NCBI GenBank assembly: GCA_965153355.1
Contig: OZ231126.1
Coordinates: 4,278,001-4,342,000, forward strand
Length of the DNA: 64,000 nt
Source: Flaccisagitta enflata
Lineage: Eukaryota > Chaetognatha > Sagittoidea > Aphragmophora
Reading direction: 5' to 3'
A model generated the notes under the pieces. It was not told the origin of the DNA. It saw nothing but the letters and a program-made list of their open reading frames with translations, and made no database searches. Shown in pieces: positions 53,256-63,895 of the stretch (within the stretch, counting starts at the first letter, position 1; the number at the start of each line of letters is the position of its first letter). Position numbers and translations under genes: made by a program.

Positions 53256-54621
53256 AAATAAGGCCAACACCTATAAGTCGCGTGTGAGACGTGAATAACT
53301 GAATTGACCTGCCTCCAAATTGTATCTTTTTATTGACATAATCAACATAACTGAATTCAATGAATAAATCAATGAGTTAATCAGGTTGATCAACAAAATC
53401 AATCAAATCCATAAAATCGACTTAATCAACTTATTAAGGTTTTGGGTGCCGTGGAAACCCAACCAATTACAGGCCATGACCACTGTAAAAAGTGGTGATG
53501 CATATGATTGAGTCAACTTAATCAACTCTATCAACTTGATCGACTAAATTTTAGTCTAAAATAACTAAACCAGACCTAACCCAGACTTAAACCAGACATA
53601 AACCACACTTAAACCAGACTTAAACCAGATGTAAACCAGACTTAACCCAGATTTATCCCAGACTTAACCTAGACATAACCCAGATTTAACCCAGACTTAA
53701 CCCAGACTTAACCCAGACTTAACCCAGACATAAACCAGACTTAAACCAGACTTGAACTAGACTTAAATCAGACATGAACCAGACTTAGACCCGACTTAAA
53801 CCAGACTTAAACCAATATTTAACCAGACTTATACCAAACTTAACCCAGACTTAAACCAGACTTAAACCAGACTTAAACCAGAATTAAACCAGACTTAGAT
53901 CAGAACTAAACCAATATATAACAAGGCCTAAACTAGACTTGAACAAGACGTAAACCAGACTTAAACCAGACATGAACCAGACCTAAACCAGACTTTAACC
54001 AGACTTAAACCAGACCTAAACCAGAATCACACCTGGCTTAAACCATATACAGACCATTTTTAAACCAGACTTAAACCAGAAAGACAAAAAAAAATGACTT
54101 TGAGTGACTTAGAATGACTTGAGATAATTTAAAATGGCTAACAATGACTAACAATGACGCGAAATGACAAAAACTATAAAAGGCAGAAATTGACCTAAGT
54201 GTGACTTAGAATGATTTAGAATGACTCAAAATGACCTAAAATGACTATGAATTACTTGAAATGACATGAAATATCAAAAACTACAAATGCCAAAAAATAA
54301 CTTAAAGTGACTTAAAATGACTTAAATGCCTTAAAATGACTTAAAATGCCTTAAAATGACTTGAGATGACTTGGAATGACTTAAGAAGAGTAAAATTGAC
54401 TTAAGATGATTTGAAATGACTTCAGATGCCGTAAAATGAAAAAAACTACAAAAGACAAAAAATGAGTTAGAGTGACTTAGAATGACTTAGAATGACTTAG
54501 AATGACCGGAAATGACTTACGTAATAAAAAAGTTAAAGAAGTAAAGAAAGTTAAAAAAGGGGACGGTCAGAGGGACGGACCAACAAAGCGGGATATAGAG
54601 TCGCGTACATGCGACTAAAAA
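53256..54621 (-). mobile_element. Long HINE-like element with 11-bp and 10-bp arrays
   Basis: It starts AATAAGGCCAACACCTATAA with GTCGCGTGTGAGACG, contains about 45 units of CCAGACTTAAA (53570-54080), then GACTTAGAATGACTT units (54090-54530), then GACGGTCAGAGGGACGGACC, and ends with the hairpin AGTCGCGTACATGCGACT (54599-54616) and AAAAAT. The ends are family-typical although the core is ten times longer than usual. Confidence 0.9.
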
Positions 54622-55411
54622 TCCTTCATATGTCGCTATAAATCTAGCTTCATTTTTGGAAAGACATGAATGTCAGGAGAGATGAACTTGATTCAACAAT
54701 GCGATAAAAGTGCTACAATTAGACAAGGGAAAAATTTTGATATTAGTGGTTTATCTACACACACTGTCCCCGTTAGCCCTATAAAGTCAGGCATCAATGT
54801 CCCCTCATCAGACCATGTTTCCAGTGTTTTATGATGTGTTGGGACTTGAAATAGCTTGCTGGCAAATTTTTTCTCACGCGGAGATTTTTTTAATCAGGAA
54901 AAAAGTCTTTGACTTTTTTACATATTCAAGAAAAACAGGGCTTTTATTTTCTAATGAGGAAGTTGGGGAACTCGTAGGGCTGATTGCACCCTCGGACAAA
55001 ATCAATAGGGTAAGTAAATTTGATAATTCTCTTTCATTTGGCGCCAAGCAGAATGCTCTACAGCAAATATTTTTCGCGTTATGAATTTTTGAATATTTAT
55101 TTATGGAAAATTCAAATTGAATTTTTTTCCGATTTTTCATGATTTTGAAATGGATCAATAAAAGAGTGTATTTGAGTTTGTATGAGCACGCAAATACATG
55201 AAAACATGTTTACGAGCATAGCTGCTCATCTCTGAGGGTGTTTTTGATTATTCTAGCTCATTTAACTCATTTAGCTTTATCTTTTTCTCTGATTTAAAAT
55301 AGGATGAATAAATGAATAAATATATTTTGAAACACATTTGAGCAGGCAGCTACAAAAGAGCATGTCAGTGAGCAGACCAGCATTTTAGCTCATTTAGCTC
55401 ATTTAGCTTAC

Positions 55412-55490
55412 TTCTTAGTTGCGGACACGCAACTCTAAAACAGTGTTTGTCCGTCCGTCCATCGGTCTGTTGATCCATCCCTCTGTTAGA
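55412..55490 (+). mobile_element. HINE-like hairpin-end fragment
   Basis: CTTAGTTGCGGACACGCAAC with hairpin AGTTGCGGACACGCAACT (55417-55434), then GTCCGTCCGTCCATCGGTC. The arm GTTGCGGAC is the GTCCG-subfamily form. No far end follows. Confidence 0.8.
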
Positions 55491-55977
55491 TCAATAAAGG
55501 AGTGTATCTAGGTTTGTTAAAGCATGCAAAAACAAGAAAACATGTTTATGAGCGTAGCTGCTCATCAGTGAGGGTGTTTTTGGGTATTCTAGCTCATTTA
55601 ACAGGGTGTGCAAAATTATCTGGACTTTTTTCAAAAACTTTTTTTAAAAATGATTTTTGATAGTATGAGGGCTAGATATGAAAAATACAAGAAAGCATTT
55701 CAGTGAGCATCTGTGAGGGTGGTTTTGAGTATTTTAGAGTATTTTTACTTATCTAGCTGATTTGGCTCAGTTCTATTTTTCTCTGATTTTCAGTGCAATC
55801 AATACATAAAATTGCTCTTAATTTGATCTAACAAATCAAGTAATGCAGGGTCTGAAAATAAAAGCTTGTTGAGAAGTGACCAATGCTTACAATTTTTTTC
55901 CTCAAGGCAACAGCAACATCTTGTATCCTAAATCTGACCTTTCAGGCCCCAAATGAACTTTTTGGATCCCTTTTTGA

Positions 55978-56555
55978 GTGGCGGCCTCAAATGAGATAGT
56001 CTTGTGGAACACAGGGCAACTTTTGTTTGTCTATTTATTTGTTATCACCCATCCTTTGTCCCCCAGGCCCTCTCAGGCCTGAATTCACCTTCACGCTGAA
56101 ATATGCCAGTTCAGGCCCAAAATCTGCCCTCTCAGGCCTTTGAATCTGCCTTCTCAGGCCTAGATTCTGCCCTCCCAGGCCTAGAGGTTCTCAGAGGCTG
56201 GAGCCCAAATCCTGAACTGGCTACACAAACCTAGTCTCAAGGCCCAAAACCTAGCCTGGAGGCCTAAATCCAGCCTCGAGGCCCAAATCCTAGCCTCAAG
56301 GCTCAAATCCCAAGCTTGAGACTCAAATCCCAGCCTCGAGGCTCAAATCCCAGCCATGAGGCTCAAATACCAGTCTCAAGGCTCAAATCCTAGCCACGAA
56401 GCTCATATCCCAGTCTCCAGGCCTTAATTCCAGCCTTGAAGTTCAAATAAAAACACCATAGGCCATCGGCCCCGCTGCCCCTCTAACCACCACACCCACA
56501 TACACTCATAGGGGCAACGGGTTCCGCTGTCCATCTGACGCTTTTGCAACTATTT
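55978..56555. mobile_element. GGCAGCGG-family element, followed by GGCCT minisatellite
   Basis: GTGGCGGCCTC, GTCTTGTGGAACACAGGGC, CCCTCTCAGGCC core, AGGCCCAAATCCTAGCCTC units, CATAGGCCATCGGCCCCGCT, then GGGGCAACGGGTTCCGCTGT and CGCTTTTGCAACTATT. A related CAGGCCTCTAATC array continues to about 57010 without its own ends. Confidence 0.8.
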
Positions 56556-58589
56556 TTGTTAGTCTGTCAGTCTACTTGTCAGTCTTTTTGTTAGTCGTTC
56601 GTCCGTTCATCCCCCCACGTCAAGATCCTTAGGCCTGTGATCTAGCCTCTGAGTGCTCAAATCCAGCCTCTTATGCCTCAAATCAGGCCCCTCAGACCTC
56701 CAATCAGGCCTTTCAGGCCTCTAATTAGGCCTCTTAAGCCTCTAACCAGCTAAGCTATTTCAGGTTTCAAAGCAGTTCTTTATAGCCTTTCAGGCCTCTA
56801 TTCAGTCCTCTTAGGCCTCAAGTAGACCTTTCAAGCTTCAATTCAGCTCTCTAAAGCATGAAACTGGCATATCAGCCTTCACACACCTTGAATCAGCCTC
56901 CTTAGGCATCAAATCCACCCCTTCACAGACTTCAAATCAGCCTACAAACAGTCTCTACAAACGGCCTTAATCCTTCAGGCTCTTTAGGCCCTCAATCTGC
57001 CATCTGCAGCATTTCTAATTAGGGATCCTAGAAGCTTGAAAACATTTCAAGTGGGAGACTGGGCCGCAATTACAATGCTTTTTCAGAAATAATTAGAAAA
57101 AATTGAAAATCTTCAATTTTTTGGGCCGCAATTACTATGCTATTTGAGGGATAATTAGAAAAAATTGAATTAGCAAAATTTAAGATCTTCAATTTTTTTC
57201 AATTTTGATATTGAATGTTTTCACTCTTTTGTCTCCCATTTCTAAACAATTTTAGCTACAAACGCTAAATTACACTTATCTTGTAATTTTTTTGATGTAA
57301 AATAATTTTTTTAAAAAGTTTACTGGCTATTCTTTAAGCTGACCCTTAGCATTGTTTTAAAACTACAACCACCCATTCATTCTCAAACGCTAATATGTCA
57401 TACCAGTAATGGCGGCTGTCGCCATGAGGAAAAAAGTTGTAAGCATTGGTTACATTTCACCAAGCTTTTATTTTCAGTCCCTGCATTTTTTAATTTGTTA
57501 GATCAAATTAAGAGCAATTTTACGTAAGCATTAGTAATTGAAAATCAAAGAAAATAGAATATTTAAATGAACAGATGAGCAAAAAATACTCAACATCACT
57601 CAACCAGATATCCAGCTATGCTCACTGAAATGCTTTCTGGTATTTGCATGCTTAATTAAAACATTTATTCATCCTACTAAAAGTTAGAAAAAAGAATAAA
57701 CTAAATGAGCTATATGCTAAAATGCTGGTCTACTCACTGATATGCTTTCTTGTAGCTGCTTGCTTAAACGTGTTTCAAAATATTTTTTCATTTGTTGCAT
57801 TTAAAATCAAGAAAACAAAACTGAGCTAAATGAGCTAAATGAGCTAATATGCTCCAAAACACCCTCATAGATGAGCAGCTATGCTCTTAAACATGTTTTC
57901 ATGTTTTTGCATGCTCAAAAAAACTCAAATACACTCCTTTATTGATTCTATTCAAAATCATGAAAATCAAAAGAAAATTCAATTTGAATTTTTTGTAAAT
58001 AAACCTTTAAAAATTCATAACGCAAAAAATATTTGCTGTAGAGCATTCTGCTTGGCGCCAAATGAAAGAGAATTATCAAATTTACTTACCCTATCAATTT
58101 CATTTGAGGGTGCAATCAGCCCTGTAAGTTCCCCAACTTCCTCATCTGAAAATAAAAGCCCTGTTTCTCTTGAATATGTCAAAAACTTGAAGACTGACTT
58201 TTTTCCTGATTAAAAAAATCTCCACGTGAGAAAAAATTTGCAAGCATGCTATTTGAAATCCCAACACATCATAAAACACTAAAAACATGGCCTGATGAGG
58301 GGACATTGATGCCTGACTTTATAGGGCTAACGGGGACAGTGTGTACAAAGTAATCCTCCCTTATCACACTATTGCTTTATAAAACGTCACTCTAGATTTC
58401 TAAATCATTTTACAGTCTATCACTTTTGTCAATCTAGGAAAAAGTTATCCTATAAGTTGATAAAATGTCAGAAAGTATTATATGAATATCGGTCACCGAT
58501 CTCCGACGTTGTGAAACCAGAAAGCAATTACAGAGTAATTAAGGAAAACAAACGAAATATGTCTATTATCAGTCAGTTACACATAACCT

Positions 58590-59069
58590 CTAAAAAAAGT
58601 AAAGAACATCGCACCTGAACTTAAAAATGCCCATAATTTGTTTCAGTATCTTCCAGTGCTCCTTTGTATTGTTGATATTTTCTTGAATTTTACGGTCCAA
58701 GTAATTTCTCTCTGCTTTTCGACAGTCGCTAACTATCTCATTTCTGAGTTTTTTATAATCAGCCCTTCGGTTCTTTAATTTAGCCAGACGGTCCCTTTTC
58801 CTAATTTTGTACAGGATTTCTGAGGTCATCCATGGGTTTTTTGGGAGCCGGTTTCCCTTATTTGTAAATGTTTTGGTTGTTATTGCATTAGTGTAATGTT
58901 TTTCGTAAATTGCCAAGAGTGACTCAAAGGCAGCATTTGGTTCTGATTCCCTAAAAACTTCCTCCCATTTTTCTTTCCTAAGTGAATCTTTTCGACCATT
59001 TCCGACCATTTTTTGGCAAACCGCCTCGAGTCTGACTTGTATCGACCTCAGCGTGCAACATCCGTTCAA
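58590..59069 (-). pseudogene. LINE (non-LTR retrotransposon) ORF2 fragment
   Basis: The frame reads LPKNPWMTSEILYKIRKRDR, KLKNRRADYKKLRNEIVSDC and RKAERNYLDRKIQENINNTK before EHWKILKQIMG. This is the linker between the endonuclease and reverse transcriptase of LINE ORF2 proteins (P.W......L...I.KRD.L......Y...RN.V....R.A...Y....I.....N.K..W). Neither the endonuclease nor the reverse transcriptase is present, so the copy is truncated on both sides. I cannot assign the clade. Confidence 0.82.
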
Positions 59070-59269
59070 ACTAACGCCAGGTGGTTTTGAGTAGTTCTCT
59101 TTTGCTTGTTTACACTCTAGATGGACTTCCTGAACTAGTATCCTGCTTCAAAGAAATATTTCTTGTAGCGCCTTTTAAGAAAAATAAAAAATCAATAATT
59201 TTTCATTTCATCTTGCACTAAAAATTTATTGATTGATTGGGATTGATTGGGGTCGATTTGTTGATAGGG

Positions 59270-59704
59270 ATGAAATTAATTGACATCCGTTATTGCGGGC
59301 TTTAACTTAGCGGCGTAGGAGGAGGGGCGTAAGGGGCGTCAGCTGACACCCGTACAGTCGGACACAGATGGCAGTCGGACACAGATAGCAGTCTGATACA
59401 ATTGTTCAAAAAAAAAAAAAAAAGAAAGAAATGAAAAAGAGGCTGAAAAAAGAAAAAAACAAAACAATTGGGACTGAAAAATAGAAGGTTTTACGGGGTA
59501 AAAAAGAAAGAAAGAAAGAAAGAAAGAGAGATAGAGAGATAAAAAGAAAGAGAGAGAAAAAAAAGGAAAAGAAAAAAAGAAAGTGAGAAAAAAAGAGAAA
59601 AAAATGGGTAAGAGGAAAAAGAGGGAAAGAAAGTATACTATTTTAACCTGCTGATCTTGAGAAGTATGAGTGAGGACAATAAAACTAGTCATTCAAGGAT
59701 TGCA
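59270..59704. other. Purine-rich low-complexity stretch
   Basis: A doubled AGTCGGACACAGAT word (59355-59390), then A/G-rich DNA with an AAAG run near 59500-59530. No gene. Confidence 0.6.
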
Positions 59705-60141
59705 CATGGTCAGCGGTACCCGATGCCCTGCTGTTGAGTGATCAGTGAAGAAGTGGAGTGAGAGCAGGGCAGCAGCCCCAGGGCAATAATATGTCCTGTA
59801 GAACACAGGGGAATTCTGAGACGTCCGTCTGTCTGAGGGGGGCTCTAGATGGCTGATTTATGCCACTGGCTGCATATCTGAGGTTAGAGATGCTACCAGC
59901 TTGAGGAGCAGATTTGAGTTTGGCGGTCATGGCTGGAGGCTAAATTGGGGTACCTGAGGCAGACTATGTCTGGGAGGCAGATTTAGGGCAGTGCGGAGGC
60001 TAAGTTGAGTCCTTGGAGGGCTAGACTTGAGGCCTTGATGGTCAACGGGGATTTAATGACGGAAGGATGAAGGTGACAGACGGACGTCTTGAAATTCCCC
60101 CCTGTGTTCTACAGGACATCGGCCCTTTGGGGCCGCTGCCC
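59705..60141. mobile_element. GGCAGCGG-family element, ACAGG-hairpin type
   Basis: GGTCAGCGGTACCCGATGCC, GGGCAGCAGCCCCAGGG, CCTGTAGAACACAGGGGAAT, a core of GAGGC...AGATT units, then ATTCCCCCCTGTGTTCTACA and GGCCCTTTGGGGCCGCTGCC. Confidence 0.85.
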
Positions 60142-60159
60142 AAAAAATGAAATGGCAGA

Positions 60160-60278
60160 AGAAACGAGGCTAAGTAGGCCAATAAAGTGCGGCATGTGGA
60201 TTGTCAAACAAATGCGTTACCCAACAGACCAACCGATGGACACAGCCAGTTTTAGAGGTGCTTTGTCGCACCTAAAAA
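60160..60278 (-). mobile_element. HINE-like element with a fourth hairpin sequence
   Basis: AACGAGGCTAAGTAGGCCAA start, AACAGACCAACCGATGG core, hairpin AGGTGCTTTGTCGCACCT (60256-60273), then AAAAAG. The stem is GGTGC/GCACC, unlike the other subfamilies. The start matches the GATGCG subfamily. The far-end partner is not clear. Confidence 0.75.
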
Positions 60279-60589
60279 GTGAGAAAGAAAGTAAGGTTTC
60301 CTGTTGACCCTGAGAAACTGCCGGCACCAGTAGTAACAGATCTGAGTCACTGTAGTGTAGATACAAAGCCAGTCTTTATTAAATGCCAAAAAATTCAATA
60401 AAAATGAGTGGAAATGAGTGTTATTGAAATAGATTCCCCTCAGGAAAATATGGCCAGGCACGCAGGCTAAGATTAGCAAATTATTTCAATTATTAGAATA
60501 TTAAAAAAAAATTTTATCAAATGTTTTTAAAAATTTTGTAGTTTGATATCTTTTTATTTATAGGTTTTTTCATCTTTTAGAATTTTTTG

Positions 60590-61997
60590 TTTTTTTAAGT
60601 TATTCTAAGTCATTCTAAGTCACTTTAAGTCATTTTTTTGCAATTGCAGTTTTTGTCATTTTTTGTCATTTTACATCATTTTAAATCATTTTAGGTCATT
60701 TTAAGTCATTCTTAGTCATTCTGAGTCACTGTAAGTGATTCTGAGTCACTATAAGTCATTCCAAGTCCTTAATGCTTAGCTTATTTTGCCTTTTTACGTC
60801 GTCATATGTCCAGTTTAAGTCTGGTTTAAGTCTGGTTTAAGTCTGGTTTAAGTCTGGTTTAAGTTTGGTTTAAGTTTGGTTTAGGACTGGTTTAAGTCTG
60901 GTTTCAGTCTGGTTTAAGTCTAGTTTAAGTCTGGTTTAAGTCTGGTTCAAGTCTGGTTTAAGTCTGGTTTAAGTCTGGTTTCAGTCTGGTTTCAGTCTGG
61001 TTTCAGTCTGGTTTCAGTCTGGTTTCAGTCTGGTTTCAGTCTGGTTTCAGTCTGGTTTCAGTCTGGTTTCGGTCTGGTTTCAGTCTGGTTTCAGTCTGGT
61101 TTAAGTCTGGTTTAAGTCTGGTTTAAGTTTGGTTTAAGTCCTTTTAAGTCATTTTTAATAATTTTAGGTCATTTTTAGTCATTCTTAGTCATTCTGAGTC
61201 ATTGTAAGTCATTCTGAGTCACTATAAGTCATTCCAAGTCCAAAACGCTTAGATTTTTTTGCCGTTTTACATAGTTGTAAGTTTGGTTAGGATCTGGTTT
61301 AAGTTTGGTTTAGGTCTGGTTTAGGTCTGGTTTAAGTCTGGTTTATGTCTGGTTGATGTCTGGTTTATGTCTGGTTTATGTCTGGTTTATGTCTAGTTTA
61401 AGTCTGGTTTATGTCTGGTTTTATGTCTGGTTTAGGTCTGGTTTAGGTCTGGTTTAAGTCTAGTTTAAGTCTGGTTTAAGTCTGGTCTTCGTTCGGCTTA
61501 AATTCGTTTCGCCCGGGTTTTGCCCGGTTCTAGTCTGCTCCCAGTCTGGTTTAGGTCTGGCTTTAAGAATGGCTCAAGTCTGGCTCAAGTCTGTCGGTGC
61601 CTGGTTTTGAGTCTGGTTTGAGTCTGGTTTGAGTCTGGTTTGAGTCTGGTTTGAGTCTGGTTTGAGTCTGGTTTAGGTCTGGTTTAGGTCTGGTTTAGGT
61701 CTGGTTTAGGTCTGGTTTAGGTCTGGTTTAGGTCTGATTTAAGTCTGGTTTAAGTCTGGTTTTAGTCTGGTTTTAGTCTGGTTTCAGTCTGGTTTTAGTT
61801 TGGTTTAAGTTTGGTTTAAGTCTGTTTTAAGTCTGCTTTAAGTCTGGTTTAAGTGCGCTTTAAGTCTGGTTTAAGTCTGCTTTAAGTTTGCTTTAAGTCA
61901 GATTAAGTCTGGATTAGATCATAAAAATGATACAATAAGGAGTCAGGTAAATTCAGTTATCTTTGTCTCACACGCGACTTATAGGTGTTGGCCTCAT
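60590..61997 (+). mobile_element. Long HINE-like element, array subfamily, inverted to the 53-kb copy
   Basis: The right end reads GTCTCACACGCGACTTATAG and GTGTTGGCCTCATTTTT, the reverse of the 53256 start. Inside are TTTAAGTCTGG units (about 60815-61130 and 61290-61920) and AAGTCATTCTGAGTCA units (about 60595-60780 and 61140-61250) in alternating blocks. The hairpin end is not recognisable at the left. Confidence 0.85.
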
Positions 61998-62039
61998 TTT
62001 TATCTCATGAATTTTTTTTCCGCATGATAACATTTTTTA

Positions 62040-62420
62040 TCATCTTTAAAACATATATTTTTCTTTTTATCCTGGTTTACCAATTTTTATTGGAAGTCTC
62101 GGCCAGAGGTCTAATACCAAAAGAGAATAAATCCCGCCTCAAAGCCTTTTTGTTAAGAGTTTGCAATGTCAGGAACGGTGATATGAAGAAACTAATTTCT
62201 TTCTGTTCAAAGGCGTCACTTCTTGCATCGTTTAGTATCTTTTCTGCTCGAAATGAGCCATCCTGGTCATCGCCACAGCCGTTACTTGTTCAGAGATAAC
62301 TCCTTATCTCAACTTATGTTTTTTTTTCTTATTTATTCTCGTTGCATTATAGTTACAATGACATGTACTAGACCAAAATACTTTAATGTTATACTGGAAT
62401 CTAGTAATCTTTGAGTCGTT
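62040..62420 (+). pseudogene. Possible LINE ORF2 C-terminal remnant
   Basis: One frame reads ARGLIPKENKSRLKAFLLRV, and a second frame, a little further on, HRHSRYLFRDNSLSQL, as at the C-terminus of some LINE proteins (rL..FL.R..., then an aromatic/basic tail). The change of frame means it is decayed. The assignment is tentative and rests on pattern only. Confidence 0.35.
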
Positions 62421-62944
62421 GATGCAACTAGCTACATTGTATTGTCCAATGTACCATTGTGTTTCTTATGAAATTACAATCTTCATTCATTTTTCATTAC
62501 ATAAACTTTCTGTTTTTTTTTTTATTTTTTTAAAAATTTAAACCCTCAAGTGATATCTTAACTGTTTCCTTTCTCTGTATCAATACCTGCACCCCTCCCC
62601 TACAATGATTTGGCTACATGTTATTCACCCACTTTTTTTAACTGTTGTGAATCATACACATGGTGAGTCGGACACAGTATTGAGTCGGACACAGATTGGG
62701 ACCTGACACCCCTGCCCATTAGAGATCATCGACACTAGCTAAAAACCATTTGGTTATCTCAAGTCTCATTTTCCTCAAATGTCGTCTCATAAGTTTTGAC
62801 ATCGTCTCTGCTAAATGTCGTTGCCGTCATGCCATTTCCGTTTCATTTCTGCAATATACAGTAGACTGTATGACTTGCTTTTTAAAAATTGGTTCCGTCT
62901 CAGTCTGTCTCAGTCTCAGTTCCTGAAGTATGCCTTGTGTATTA
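62421..62944. other. Gene-free stretch
   Basis: A doubled AGTCGGACACAG word (62663-62695) like that at 59355, then unique DNA. No gene. Confidence 0.45.
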
Positions 62945-63118
62945 AAAAAGAATGTATAAATGAATGAATGAACAAATGAATGAATGAATGAATGAATGAA
63001 TGAATGAATGAATGACTGAATGAATGAATGACTGAATGACTGAATGAATGACTGAATGAATAAATGAGTGAATGAATGAACAAATGAATGAATGAATAAA
63101 TGAATGAATGAATGAATG
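62945..63118. repeat. (TGAA)n microsatellite
   Basis: A TGAA/TGAC tetranucleotide array of about 170 bp. Confidence 0.95.
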
Positions 63119-63188
63119 TTATGTTTGCAACCTTTTTCCTTTGTGTTTACAAAAAAATGTTTGTAAGAACTGGTGAAGAGAAGGAGAG

Positions 63189-63227
<39 letters not shown>

Positions 63228-63259
63228 GTCTGTCTCTGTCTCTGTCTCTGTCACTGTCA

Positions 63260-63296
<37 letters not shown>
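63189..63296. repeat. Compound (GTCT)n-(CT)n microsatellite
   Basis: GTCT units, then GTCTCT, then CT, stopping exactly at a MITE end. Confidence 0.94.
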
Positions 63297-63297
<1 letters not shown>

Positions 63298-63895
63298 AGG
63301 GTCATCCACCCGAGTGGTCGGATTCTGTTAAGCTTTTACTCTCAGATACCAAGAGACATGGATTTGAAATTGATCATGTCTTAAAGAGTATAGATTGACA
63401 TTTTTTGTGTAGAAATTTCAGCCATTTTGGTCAATTAGTTTGTCTTTTACGTAAATTTGAAGTAACACAAGCATTTTACCATTTTACAGATTGTCTATCG
63501 AAAATTCAGAATTCTGCTTGCATTCATGTTTATTTTTTTCTACTATTCACGCCACAGAGAGGAAATTAATCTCAAATGGAAGATAAACTGACAAACATAT
63601 TGAAATACTTTAATATCATCACTCGTTCAAGCCTGTTTTGGATTGATTACTAAAAAATTCAAAAACTAATTAGGGTGTTAGTTTGCACAATTCCTAGAAA
63701 ATCTGCTCAGTCTTGAAATAAAGCTTTACATCAAAATCCATGTTAGAGACAAACTACTTGACCAAAATGGCTGAAATTCTTATACAAAAAACTTCAGTCT
63801 ATGCTCTTTAAGACTTGATCGATTTCAATTCCATATCTTTTGGCATCAGAGAGTAAAAGCTTAACAGAATCCGACAACTCAGGTGGATGACCCTG
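63297..63895. mobile_element. Foldback MITE, CAGGGTCATCC ends
   Basis: CAGGGTCATCCACCCGAGTG and GTCGGATTCTGTTAAGC are inverted to GCTTAACAGAATCCGAC and CAGGTGGATGACCCTG. Further in, GCCATTTTGGTCAATTAGTT matches its inverse near 63750. TA follows the right end, but TT precedes the left, where the CT array may have altered it. A related partial copy is at 45225-45996. Confidence 0.82.

Larger units (their letters stand above)
54760..58343. mobile_element. 3.6-kb foldback with TACA target duplication (CMC/Chapaev-like)
   Basis: CACACTGTCCCCGTTAGCCC is inverted to GGGCTAACGGGGACAGTGTG, and TACA lies outside both ends (54756-54759, 58344-58347). Long arms match inverted: CATCAATGTCCCCTCATCAG near the ends, CTGTAGAGCATTCTGCTTGG further in and AAATAAAAGCTTG.TGA near 55860 and 57460. 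Mirror-image frames of about 95-110 codons lie in the two arms. The centre holds a HINE-like fragment and a GGCAGCGG-family element. CAC termini plus a 4-bp target duplication match the 38.8-kb element. Confidence 0.82.
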
